A stretch of 6,002 bases of DNA from NCBI GenBank assembly GCA_913009925.1, contig CAJVWY010000079.1:1-6002 (forward strand), written 5' to 3'. This DNA is from an uncultured bacterium (lineage in GTDB: Bacteria > Actinomycetota > Thermoleophilia > BMS3ABIN01). A program made the position numbers and the translations under genes. Below the pieces are notes generated by a model. That model saw nothing but the letters and a program-made list of their open reading frames with translations, was not told the origin of the DNA and ran no database searches. Shown here piece after piece: positions 1 to 5,909 of this stretch (positions within the stretch are counted from its first letter, which is position 1; each line of letters opens with the position of its first letter).

Positions 1-763
1 TGACGTTGATGACGAACTGCCGTTGCTGCTGCTGGGACTTCTGTACCTCGCCGGTCATGAAGCGGAAAGCGTCCGCCAGCCGGCCGATCTCGTCCTGGGA
101 GTCGACGGTCACCTGTTTACTGAAGTCGCCGTCGGCCACCGCCACCGCCGCCTGGGTTATCTGGTGCAGGGGCCGCGACAGGTGACGGGCCAGCAAAACG
201 GCGAACAGCAGGGAGATGGCCAGTGCTATAAGGGCGGCTATGAGGAACTCGCCCGCCAGAGGACGCCAGGGCTGAAGGGCGCTGACCGATTTGGAGACGA
301 CCACCGCCCCCGCCAGCTCACCGTTGATATAGAAAGCATGGGCCGCCGCCATCGCCTCTTTCTCTATTCCGGGGATCTGGACCTGTGATGTCTGCGTCTC
401 CCCCCGCCCCAGGAGCTCCCAGTCGATGAATGGCAGGGGCCGGTTGGACAGCTCCGCCAACTCGCCCCTGAAACCTCGGTGGGGCAGGCCTCTCAGTTCC
501 TCGTCCTGGTAAGGGACGATGATGACCTTGACGCCCTGGACCTGCTCCAGGTCCTGGGTGAACCGGCGGAGCGGCAGGCCCTCGGATTCGATGCGGCCGG
601 CGATGGACTGCGCCTGGGTCACCAGGTCGGCCACCGTCTTCTGCCTCAGGTAGCGTTGCACCAGGCCCACGGACAGCAGCCCCGACAGCAGCAGGGAGAT
701 GAAGATGGAGACGGCGAAGTAGACCGCCAGCTTCCCCTTGAGGCTTTTGGTAAATGGCATCAT
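1..763 (-). CDS. Sensor histidine kinase, N-terminal part (C-terminus beyond left window edge)
   Basis: This is the membrane sensor of a two-component system. It would autophosphorylate on a histidine and pass the phosphate to the response regulator encoded 40 bp upstream. Translating the minus strand from 763 gives 254 residues with no stop. Visible parts are a first membrane helix at about residues 12-35, an extracytoplasmic sensor region at about 36-170 with no family I recognise, a second helix at about 172-192, and a HAMP linker at about 190-242 (SRPLHQITQAA, then DEIGRLADAF). The sequence ends in QQRQFVINV, which in this family directly precedes the H-box (SHELRTPLT-type), so the HisKA and ATPase domains lie outside the window. 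Two adjacent ATGs (763, 760) could start it. No good Shine-Dalgarno sequence is seen and there is no alternative in-frame start nearby, so translation may be coupled to the upstream gene. The family call is firm; the stimulus is unknown. Confidence 0.93.
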   Translation of the reverse strand, partial: MMPFTKSLKGKLAVYFAVSIFISLLLSGLLSVGLVQRYLRQKTVADLVTQAQSIAGRIESEGLPLRRFTQDLEQVQGVKVIIVPYQDEELRGLPHRGFRGELAELSNRPLPFIDWELLGRGETQTSQVQIPGIEKEAMAAAHAFYINGELAGAVVVSKSVSALQPWRPLAGEFLIAALIALAISLLFAVLLARHLSRPLHQITQAAVAVADGDFSKQVTVDSQDEIGRLADAFRFMTGEVQKSQQQQRQFVINV

Positions 764-803
764 GGCTGAGACGCGGCTGTCTCGCCGCTGGCCGGAGGCA
801 TAC

Positions 804-1478
804 TCATTCGATGAATTTGTAGCCGATGCCCCGCACGGTCTCGATGCCGGCGGCGCCGCCCAGTTTCTTGCGCAGCTGGTTGATATGCACATCCACGGTG
901 CGCGTATCGCCGGCGAAATCGTATCCCCACACCTGCTGCAGCAGCTGCTGGCGGCTGAGCGCCAGGCCGGCATTGAGTATCAGGTAGTGGAGCAGGTCGA
1001 ATTCCTTGCCGGTGAGCTTGACGTCCCCGCCCCCGGCGCTTACCTCGTGACGCCCCGGGTCCAGGGTGATGCCGCCGGCGGTCACCGGGACGGATGCCTC
1101 CCTCGCCCGCGGGTTCACCCGCCTCAGTACCGACTTGACCCGCGCCACCAGTTCCCGCGGGTCGAAAGGTTTGGTCATATAGTCGTCGGCGCCCAGTTCC
1201 AGGCCCACCACCTTGTCCGTGGGAGCATCCCGGGCTGTGAGCATGATGATGGGCACATCCGACTCCCGGCGCAGACGGCGGCATACCTCGAAGCCGTCCA
1301 TGTCCGGCAGCATGATATCCAGGATGATCAGCTGCGGCGACATCTTTCCCGCCCGGGCGATGCCCTCGCTGCCGCTGCCGGCGGTCTCCACGGTGAAACC
1401 CTCCTTCCTGAGGTACATGGCGATGAAGGAGGCTATGTTCTTCTCATCTTCAACCAGGAGCACGGAGGTTCCGGTCAT
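804..1478 (-). CDS. OmpR/PhoB-family DNA-binding response regulator
   Basis: A 224-residue transcription factor, the normal length for this family, switched on by phosphorylation from the adjacent kinase. The receiver domain covers residues 5-120: acidic pocket E10-D11, phosphoacceptor D54 in LDIMLPDMDG, switch T81 in MLTAR, and K103 in the KPF motif. A winged-helix domain covers about 130-224, with LTGKEFDLLHYL, VWGYDF, the recognition-helix segment RTVDVHINQLRKKL, and the closing wing motif VRGIGYKF. All key residues are present. I start it at ATG 1478 (MTGTSVLLVEDE) because the receiver fold begins there. The open frame runs upstream to 1613, but that stretch crosses a hairpin and has no domain similarity. 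The Shine-Dalgarno sequence is weak (GGATGGG). It is followed after 40 bp by the sensor kinase, so the two form one operon. The regulated genes are not known; the direct repeat at 2380-2396 is one candidate target. Confidence 0.96.
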   Translation of the reverse strand: MTGTSVLLVEDEKNIASFIAMYLRKEGFTVETAGSGSEGIARAGKMSPQLIILDIMLPDMDGFEVCRRLRRESDVPIIMLTARDAPTDKVVGLELGADDYMTKPFDPRELVARVKSVLRRVNPRAREASVPVTAGGITLDPGRHEVSAGGGDVKLTGKEFDLLHYLILNAGLALSRQQLLQQVWGYDFAGDTRTVDVHINQLRKKLGGAAGIETVRGIGYKFIE

Positions 1479-1509
1479 GATCCCATCCTGTGGCTGCAAG
1501 TCGCCGTCC

Positions 1510-1515
1510 ATTATA
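1510..1515 (-). promoter_or_regulatory. Possible -10 box of the response regulator/kinase operon
   Basis: The minus strand reads a perfect TATAAT here, which would start a transcript about 25 nt before the ATG at 1478. It sits in GC-rich sequence between the upstream hairpin and the gene, where a promoter is expected. No convincing -35 hexamer is found 16-18 bp further upstream, so this rests on the -10 match alone. Confidence 0.35.
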
Positions 1516-1567
1516 TCCGAATCCAGCCCTGCCTTGACCCGATGCGTCTTTCCGCCGCCCGCCTGCC

Positions 1568-1603
1568 GGACCGGCCCGCCCGCTACCGCGGGCGGGCCGG
1601 TCC
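1568..1603 (-). terminator. 16-bp perfect GC-rich hairpin, likely terminator of the DUF5666-like gene
   Basis: Two 16-nt arms (1568-1583 and 1588-1603) are perfectly complementary around a 4-nt loop (TACC on the plus strand). Apart from two A:T pairs the stem is all G:C. It lies 55 bp past the stop codon of the gene ending at 1659 and 89 bp before the response regulator start. Neither strand has a T-run after the stem, so it is not a classical Rho-independent terminator. T-less hairpins at gene ends are common in high-GC actinobacteria, which favours a terminator or mRNA-stabilising role. Confidence 0.6.
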
Positions 1604-1658
1604 TCATTACCACACTGTCCCGCTGCCGGTTCTGCCGGTCAGCTCCGGTTCATCTGCG

Positions 1659-2303
1659 TCACTCCGCAGGCGGTCCGGACTGCCCGGCCGGCGCCGGCGG
1701 CCGTTGCGGCGGGTCATACATCAGACCCTTGACGTTGCCGTCCTTATCGGCGGCAACTCCCAGGCGGGAGCCGACTTCGATCGACGGGATGGTGAACTGC
1801 AGTTCACCATCACCGGTATTGATGGTAACCGTGTTACCGTCCACCGCTGTCACTTCTCCAACCGCAGGCTTGATACCGTGCCTTCCCGGTGGACCAATGA
1901 GCACCACTGCGGCAATCCCCTCCTGACCCTCTTCGGGCCTGGAGACCAGCTTCACGCCGATGCGCTCACCGGGGACCACGTCGTCCAGTGAACCCTCACC
2001 GTCCTTGGTGCGGTAGGCAGTTTCTTTGTTTACCGTGAACGACTTCTCCTCGCCGTTGCGTGTCTTAAGGGTAACAGTGTCCCCCCCTACGCTGACGACC
2101 TCGCCGCCCTTCATCAGGCCGCGCCGTCCACCGGACTGCCCGGGTCCACCAGGGCCCCCGTGGCCGCCGGGGCCCATTGCCTGTTCGCTCGGGGCTGCCT
2201 GGTCACCGGCAGCGGACTGCGCCACGGCCAGGCCGGCGCCCAGAGCCAGCACCGCCGCCAGCGACAGCACCACGGCCATCGACAGCTTATAGCTCTTCCT
2301 CAT
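1659..2303 (-). CDS. Secreted protein with two DUF5666-like beta units
   Basis: A 214-residue exported protein of unknown function. It has a signal peptide with basic start MRKSYK, a hydrophobic core at about residues 9-25 and a likely signal peptidase I site after A-V-A at residue 28. A Gly/Pro-rich linker covers about 44-63. Two related units follow: about 66-136 (GEVVSVGGDTVTLKTRNGEE, a V-rich strand and GERIGV) and about 147-198 (VGEVTAVDGNTVTINTGDGE and GSRLGVAADKDG). This G-x-V-x-x-V-x-G-x-T-V-T-L pattern is what DUF5666-type small beta-barrel (OB-like) domains show. The tail from 198 is Pro-rich and probably disordered. The start is ATG 2303, since a strong Shine-Dalgarno sequence lies 7 nt before it; the in-frame GTG at 2312 overlaps that site. 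It lies just upstream of a two-component operon, and its promoter region carries a possible response-regulator site. I infer a role in envelope sensing or stress response, with low certainty. Confidence 0.82.
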   Translation of the reverse strand: MRKSYKLSMAVVLSLAAVLALGAGLAVAQSAAGDQAAPSEQAMGPGGHGGPGGPGQSGGRRGLMKGGEVVSVGGDTVTLKTRNGEEKSFTVNKETAYRTKDGEGSLDDVVPGERIGVKLVSRPEEGQEGIAAVVLIGPPGRHGIKPAVGEVTAVDGNTVTINTGDGELQFTIPSIEVGSRLGVAADKDGNVKGLMYDPPQRPPAPAGQSGPPAE

Positions 2304-2310
2304 CTCATAC

Positions 2311-2320
2311 ACCTCCTCCC
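2311..2320 (-). promoter_or_regulatory. Ribosome binding site that fixes the start of the DUF5666-like gene
   Basis: The minus strand reads GGGAGGAGGT, a near-complete anti-16S complement, ending 7 nt before ATG 2303. The alternative GTG at 2312 overlaps this site and cannot use it, so the shorter protein is the likely product. Confidence 0.8.
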
Positions 2321-2359
2321 TTGGCTCGTTTGCAGTTGATGACAGTATTGGCCTTCCGC

Positions 2360-2396
2360 ATTAAGGGAGGGTCAGGGAAGTGTAATAAGTGTGTAA
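2360..2396 (-). promoter_or_regulatory. Candidate activator-type promoter: 11-bp direct repeat plus weak -10 (upstream of the DUF5666-like gene)
   Basis: On the minus strand TTACAC occurs twice with exactly 11 bp periodicity (2396-2391 and 2385-2380), giving units TTACACACTTA and TTACACTTCCC. About 9 bp after the second unit is CTTAAT (2365-2360), a 4/6 match to a -10 box. OmpR/PhoB-family regulators bind head-to-tail 11-bp repeats that replace the -35 element about 10 bp before the -10, so the geometry fits. The predicted transcript would have a leader of roughly 50 nt. Identity of the bound regulator is inference; the response regulator at 804-1478 is the obvious candidate. No copy of the repeat is seen upstream of that regulator's own gene. 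Confidence 0.4.
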
Positions 2397-2419
2397 AAAC
2401 AGCCGGCGGACATAAAGAA

Positions 2420-2443
2420 GAGGCGCCCCTGACGGGGCGCCTC
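2420..2443 (-). terminator. Intrinsic terminator of the lipoprotein gene
   Basis: Perfect 10-bp stem GAGGCGCCCC/GGGGCGCCTC with a 4-nt loop (2430-2433). On the minus strand the stem is followed by TTCTTTAT, a U-rich tail. It lies 42 bp past the stop codon of the gene ending at 2486 and separates it from the next minus-strand gene. This is a standard Rho-independent terminator layout. Confidence 0.85.
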
Positions 2444-2485
2444 CCTGTATCGTTCAACAGTTGCCGCCGGCGTGGCCGGCCGCTG

Positions 2486-3586
2486 TCAGGTATTGAACGG
2501 GTTGGTGGTCGTCGACGAGGTCGCACCGGCACCGCCCATGCCACCGAAGCCGCCACCCAGGCCGTTGCCGCCGACACCGAGTCCGCCCAGCAGATCCTCG
2601 AGTGGCAGAGCCCCTTCGGGTGCAGTGATATCGACGTCCTCGTTGAAACCGGACTGGTTTACGGTCGCTGTTATGGCGATCGACATCGACTCCAGCGCCT
2701 TCTCCTGGTCGGAGCCCAGTGGCGTGTCACCCATATTGGAGAGGGCGGCTGTATCTATCTCCACGTCTATCTTGAACCTGCGCACGTTGTCGTCACCGTC
2801 GACCCACAACTCCACGTCCGTCTTCTTGAACATCTCGTTCAGCTGGGACTTGGCGCCCTCCAGCCCGCCGGCGGTTTCCGCCTGGTCACACTGGCGCGAA
2901 GCTTCCGCGGCGGCGTCCACCAGCTTGGCCATATCGATGCTGGCCTTGTAATGGGTGGTCTGCTTCCCATCGATCTCCTCGCTGCCGATCTCTTCTATGC
3001 CGGTCAGCACCGCCGAGGGGACCACCTTCTCCTTGACTGCGTCCTGTATGCATTTACTGTCGACCTCATCCGTGCCGCCACCTACCTGCGAGGCGACCTC
3101 GTTGGTGTCCACCTGGTACCAGGAGCCCATCATATTGACATAGAACACCTTGTCGATCATCTTGAACTCCAGGTTCGAGAACAGCGACCCGATCATGTTG
3201 GCCGTAGCCGCCGCTTCCGTTTCGTTGGCGCTCGTGCCTCCCACCAGGCCCTGGATGATTTCATTAAGACCATCGAGGGACACGGTCGCCTGCATCTTCG
3301 GGTTTTCCGTGTCGCTGTTGTCGATGTCGGCTGAGCCGCTTATGCCCAGTTCCAGCGGCAGGATCCCCTGAAGCTCCGGTGACAGCGTCGAGGCGTCCCC
3401 GCTGATCTTCAGCTGCACATCGTATTCGGAGTGCAGCGTATCGTAATCGAAACTTTTCGCGTAAGCCCTGTCGATGACCTCCGCCGGGTCACCTTTGCCA
3501 CCACCACCGCAGCCCAAAGCCAGCAGCGCCATGGCCCCCGCCGCCATGATCGAGACCACCAACAAGATTATCGAAAACCTTTTCAT
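2486..3586 (-). CDS. Secreted lipoprotein, LppX/LprG-like
   Basis: A 366-residue predicted lipoprotein. Residues 1-25 are a lipoprotein signal peptide (MKRF, then a hydrophobic core) ending in the lipobox-like LALG-C, so C26 would be lipidated and the protein anchored on the outer face of the membrane. A Gly-rich spacer (GGGGKG) follows. The body, about 33-325, alternates amphipathic strands and has phrases typical of LppX/LprG-like half-barrel lipoproteins: VIDRAYAKSFDYDTLHSEYDVQLKI shape near the start, DKVFYVNMMGSWYQVD at 145-160, IDGKQTTHYKASIDM at 205-219 and VELWVDGDDNVRRFKIDV at 258-275. In mycobacteria such proteins carry lipids or glycolipids; that role here is only inferred. C179 and C233 could form a disulfide. 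The last ~40 residues are Gly-rich then Ser/Thr-rich, probably flexible. A GAGGTG 8 nt before the ATG is the likely ribosome site. It is transcribed alone, divergent from the glycosyltransferase genes. Confidence 0.82.
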   Translation of the reverse strand: MKRFSIILLVVSIMAAGAMALLALGCGGGGKGDPAEVIDRAYAKSFDYDTLHSEYDVQLKISGDASTLSPELQGILPLELGISGSADIDNSDTENPKMQATVSLDGLNEIIQGLVGGTSANETEAAATANMIGSLFSNLEFKMIDKVFYVNMMGSWYQVDTNEVASQVGGGTDEVDSKCIQDAVKEKVVPSAVLTGIEEIGSEEIDGKQTTHYKASIDMAKLVDAAAEASRQCDQAETAGGLEGAKSQLNEMFKKTDVELWVDGDDNVRRFKIDVEIDTAALSNMGDTPLGSDQEKALESMSIAITATVNQSGFNEDVDITAPEGALPLEDLLGGLGVGGNGLGGGFGGMGGAGATSSTTTNPFNT

Positions 3587-3719
3587 CTCCTTTGCACCTC
3601 TTTCTCTAGCCCTTGTTAGCGAAACATCTTATAATTCACGGACGCCTGCATGCAATACGCCCGCCTTCGAAAGCCGGGAGCGAGGCAAAGGACAGAACCT
3701 GCCGACCATCACATTGCCG
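3587..3719. promoter_or_regulatory. Divergent intergenic region with A+T-rich promoter core
   Basis: This 133-bp gap separates the minus-strand lipoprotein gene from the plus-strand glycosyltransferase gene, so it should contain both promoters. A TATAAT lies on the plus strand at 3630-3635. The overlapping minus strand reads TATAAG (3633-3628) with a poor -35 candidate TTGCAT (3655-3650, spacing 16). For the plus strand no -35 at normal spacing is seen; TTGTTA at 3613-3618 is only 11 bp away. The two -10-like boxes overlap, so the two directions could compete. No operator is obvious. Confidence 0.4.
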
Positions 3720-4838
3720 ATGAAGATCCTACAAGTGGTACGCCAATTCCTACCCAGCACCGGGGGAATGGAAACATATGTAGCCAGCCTCTGCCGGCAG
3801 CTCCAGCTGCGCGGCCACCGCTCCGACGTGGCCACCCTGGACTACCTGTTCAAGAGCGGTGATCCCCTGCCGCCCCATGAGCACCTCGAAGGTATAGACG
3901 TGATCAGGCTCCCCTCCAGCGGCAACGCCCGCTACTTCTTCGCGCCGCGGCTGCTGGAGCTACTGCCCCGCTATGACCTGATCCATATCCACGGCGTCGA
4001 TTTCTTCGTGGATATGCTGGGAACGCTGAAGAAAGTCCATGACAAGCCCCTGGTCCTCTCCACCCACGGAGGCTTCTTCCATACCCAGTGGTTCCCTTCA
4101 TTTAAAAGAGCCTACTTCAACACGGCCACCCGTCTGTCGCTCAAGGGAGTGGACCGGGTCATCGCCAGCAGCCCCAAGGACGAGGAACTCTTCTCGCGCA
4201 TAACCGACAATATCACTCTGGTGGAGAATGGTATAGATTATGATCTCTTCTCCGGCATTGACAGGAAAGTCCGGGGAGAGGACCTGGTGTTCGTGGGGCG
4301 TATCTCCAGGAACAAGCGTATCGACCGCCTGCTTAACGTCTTCGCCATCATCAGGGGGCGGCGGCCCCGGGCGAGGCTGGTGATCGTAGGCCCCGACTGG
4401 GAAGGGCTGGGAGAAGACCTTGAGATGCAAGCCGAGTCCCTGGGCGTCAGGGGGTCTGTCACCTTCGCCGGCAACCTGTCTCAGGATGACCTGCTGAAGA
4501 CCCTGGCCGGCGCCAGGCTGTTCGTCTCAGCATCTGAATACGAGGCCTTCGGCATATCAGCCGTCGAGGCCATGGCCGCCGGCGTGATCGTGGTGGTCAA
4601 TCGCATCCAGGCCTTCCAGGATATCGTCGACGATGGCAACAACGGCTTCCTGGCGGATTTCAGTGACAGCTCGGCGGCGGCGGAAGCCATCGGCTCGGCC
4701 CTGGAGATGGGGGAAGCGGAAGCGGCGCGGATGGGCCTGCGGGCGAGGAAAGCCGCCTCCCGCTATGATTGGCGCGATGTCGCCGAGAAGATAATCGCCA
4801 TATATCAACAGGTGCTGACGGCAGGAGACAATGGATAA
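3720..4838 (+). CDS. GT4-family glycosyltransferase (group 1, GT-B fold)
   Basis: A 372-residue cytoplasmic or membrane-associated enzyme that transfers a sugar from a nucleotide-sugar donor, with retention of configuration, during glycan assembly. The N-terminal Rossmann half begins MKILQVVRQFLPSTGGMETY, with the GG loop at residues 15-16, IHIHGVD at 88-94 and STHGGFF at 114-120. The C-terminal donor-binding half has the VGRISRNKRID motif at 192-202 (R194, K199) and the E-x7-E motif with E275 and E283 in SEYEAFGISAVEAMAAG. It is full length for the family. I start it at ATG 3720; the open frame extends to 3474 but that part overlaps the divergent lipoprotein gene. No Shine-Dalgarno sequence is near the ATG, nor near the in-frame TTG at 3714. 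It overlaps the next glycosyltransferase gene by 8 bp, so the two are co-translated. Sugar donor and acceptor cannot be told from sequence. Confidence 0.93.
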   Translation: MKILQVVRQFLPSTGGMETYVASLCRQLQLRGHRSDVATLDYLFKSGDPLPPHEHLEGIDVIRLPSSGNARYFFAPRLLELLPRYDLIHIHGVDFFVDMLGTLKKVHDKPLVLSTHGGFFHTQWFPSFKRAYFNTATRLSLKGVDRVIASSPKDEELFSRITDNITLVENGIDYDLFSGIDRKVRGEDLVFVGRISRNKRIDRLLNVFAIIRGRRPRARLVIVGPDWEGLGEDLEMQAESLGVRGSVTFAGNLSQDDLLKTLAGARLFVSASEYEAFGISAVEAMAAGVIVVVNRIQAFQDIVDDGNNGFLADFSDSSAAAEAIGSALEMGEAEAARMGLRARKAASRYDWRDVAEKIIAIYQQVLTAGDNG

Positions 4839-5574
4839 CCAGTCACCAGGGAGATTACGCTTACTGAGCGTCAAGGTGGACCGGGTCAACTACGGCCGGG
4901 CCCTGGACGTGATCCGCGAACTGATGACATCAGATGGCTGTAAGCAGGTGGTCACTCTCAACCCCGAATACGTAATGCTCGCCGAGCGAAACGGCAAACT
5001 GCTGAGAATAATCAACGCCGCCGAGCTGTCGGTCCCCGACGGCATCGGCATCGTCTGGGCATCGCGCATCCTGGGCGACCCGCTTCCGGACCGGGTCACC
5101 GGCACCGGCCTGCTGCCCAGGATCTGCGGCCTCTGCGTCAAGGAGGGTCGCAGTATCTTCCTGCTGGGAGGCGAACCGGGTGTGGCGGAAGCTGCCGCCG
5201 GCGAACTAAGATCCCGGCACCCGGACCTCAAGGTGGCCGGCACCAGCAGCGCCGACCCGGATCCGGCCACTGACGACCGCATCGTGGAAGAGATCAACCG
5301 CTCCGGCGCCGACGTGCTGGCAGTGGCTTACGGCTGTCCCAAACAGGACCTCTGGATCGACCGCAACCGCGACCGGCTGGAGGGCGTCAGGGTGGCCATC
5401 GGCGTCGGCGGCGCCTTCGATTTCATCTCCGGACAGACACCCCGCGCTCCCAGGCTGATGCGCAAGGCCGGCATGGAATGGCTGTTCCGCCTCTGGATCG
5501 AGCCCCAGCGGGCCCGCCGCATGGCGGCCCTGCCCAGGTTCGCCTGGCGGGTGCTGCGCTCCCGCGGGAATTAG
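4831..5574 (+). CDS. WecG/TagA/CpsF-family glycosyltransferase (GT26)
   Basis: A 247-residue inverting glycosyltransferase of the family that adds a second sugar, such as N-acetylmannosamine or its uronic acid, to an undecaprenyl-diphosphate-linked sugar at the inner face of the membrane, for teichoic acid, enterobacterial common antigen or capsule. Family marks are all present: VTLNPEYVM with T42 and N44, VPDGIGIVWA with the proposed catalytic D70, R88 in RVTGTGL, LLGGEPGVAE at 111-120, GCPKQDLWI with Q172, and GGAFDFISG at 193-201. The C-terminal segment GMEWLFRLWIEPQRARR (214-230) is the Arg-rich appendage that binds the membrane lipid and completes the active site in TagA enzymes. The ATG overlaps the stop of the preceding gene, with CAGGAGA 4-5 nt upstream as ribosome site inside that gene. 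The exact sugar is unknown. The family call is secure. Confidence 0.95.
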   Translation: MDNQSPGRLRLLSVKVDRVNYGRALDVIRELMTSDGCKQVVTLNPEYVMLAERNGKLLRIINAAELSVPDGIGIVWASRILGDPLPDRVTGTGLLPRICGLCVKEGRSIFLLGGEPGVAEAAAGELRSRHPDLKVAGTSSADPDPATDDRIVEEINRSGADVLAVAYGCPKQDLWIDRNRDRLEGVRVAIGVGGAFDFISGQTPRAPRLMRKAGMEWLFRLWIEPQRARRMAALPRFAWRVLRSRGN

Positions 5575-5631
5575 AGGGTACCCTATTAGCTTCCGCCATG
5601 ACAGCTACGACCATGCGGGTCCGGAGTCCGA

Positions 5632-5843
5632 ATGAAATCTTTTCATTTACAGAGCAGGCCGGGGACCAACAAGGTGGAGATGTATTATCTCTTCCTGGCT
5701 GGTTCCATATTGTCTATCATATTTGCCGTGTACTGGCAGTCTGTTTCTCTCCCGTTTATCCAGGATGATTGGGGCCTGATTGAGTTCGCCAGAACCAACG
5801 GCCCGCTCGCCCTGATAAGATCCACCATCGATCCGTCAAACAG
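5632..5843 (+). CDS. N-terminus of a polytopic membrane protein, possibly GT-C (PMT/GT39-like); broken by contig end
   Basis: Seventy genuine residues start at ATG 5632, with GGAG 5 nt upstream. After a short polar start there is one membrane helix (about 17-36, YYLFLAGSILSIIFAVYW), then PFIQDDWGLIEFARTNGPLALI. An acidic pair (D45-D46, followed by W47) just after the first helix is the layout of GT-C glycosyltransferases such as the PMT/GT39 group, where the first outer loop carries the catalytic acid. That would suit the glycosyltransferase genes directly upstream (57-bp gap). The call is tentative because one helix and one motif are all that is visible. The frame continues to 5910, but residues from about 71 on (RKSTRLNSSH and beyond) are translated sequencing adapter, not protein. 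The true C-terminus is missing. Confidence 0.6.
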
Positions 5844-5844
5844 A

Positions 5845-5909
5845 GATCGGAAGAGCACACGTCTGAACTCCAGTCACATTCCTTTATCTCGTATGCCGTC
5901 TTCTGCTTG
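5845..5909 (+). other. Illumina TruSeq index adapter (sequencing artefact)
   Basis: The stretch starts with GATCGGAAGAGCACACGTC and continues exactly as the TruSeq indexed adapter through 5877 (CCAGTCAC). Next come an 8-nt index segment, ATTCCTTT (5878-5885), and the flow-cell end, which begins ATCTCGTATGCCG and ends CTTCTGCTTG at 5909. From memory ATTCCT is TruSeq index 27. The A at 5844 may be genomic or the ligation A. This is read-through into library adapter left in the assembly, so the genome stops at about 5843. Confidence 0.99.

Noticed and set aside
23..769. Plus-strand frames at 23-388 and 479-769
   Set aside because: The minus strand encodes a continuous HAMP sensor kinase across this whole stretch, so these are antisense shadows.
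760..1284. A 174-codon minus-strand frame within the response regulator
   Set aside because: It is a frame-shifted reading of a well-supported OmpR-family gene and has a biased Gly/Arg/Pro composition.
1479..1613. Upstream extension of the response regulator to 1613
   Set aside because: The extra 45 codons cross the 1568-1603 hairpin and a possible -10 box and show no similarity. The receiver domain begins naturally at 1478.
738..1991. A 417-codon plus-strand open frame
   Set aside because: It is antisense to the response regulator and part of the DUF5666-like gene. Its translation is rich in His, Arg and Pro with no domain, as expected from the opposite strand of GC-rich genes.
2530..2590. 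Gly-codon-rich stretch that looks like a DNA tandem repeat
   Set aside because: It is the Gly-rich C-terminal tail of the lipoprotein. The codons vary and there is no exact repeat unit at DNA level.
2177..3334. A 385-codon plus-strand open frame
   Set aside because: It runs opposite the lipoprotein gene, through its terminator and the next promoter region. There is no ribosome site or recognisable domain, whereas the minus strand has a clear signal peptide and lipobox.
3474..3719. Upstream extension of the GT4 gene to 3474
   Set aside because: It would overlap the start of the divergent lipoprotein gene and its promoter, and GT4 enzymes begin with the MKILQV-type strand at 3720.
5575..5584. 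Palindrome AGGGTACCCT just after the GT26 stop codon
   Set aside because: It is only 10 bp with no loop and no T-run. It is too short to be a terminator and likely chance, or at most a weak site.
5878..5885. Novel short regulatory motif near the right end
   Set aside because: It is the index portion of the library adapter, not genomic sequence.
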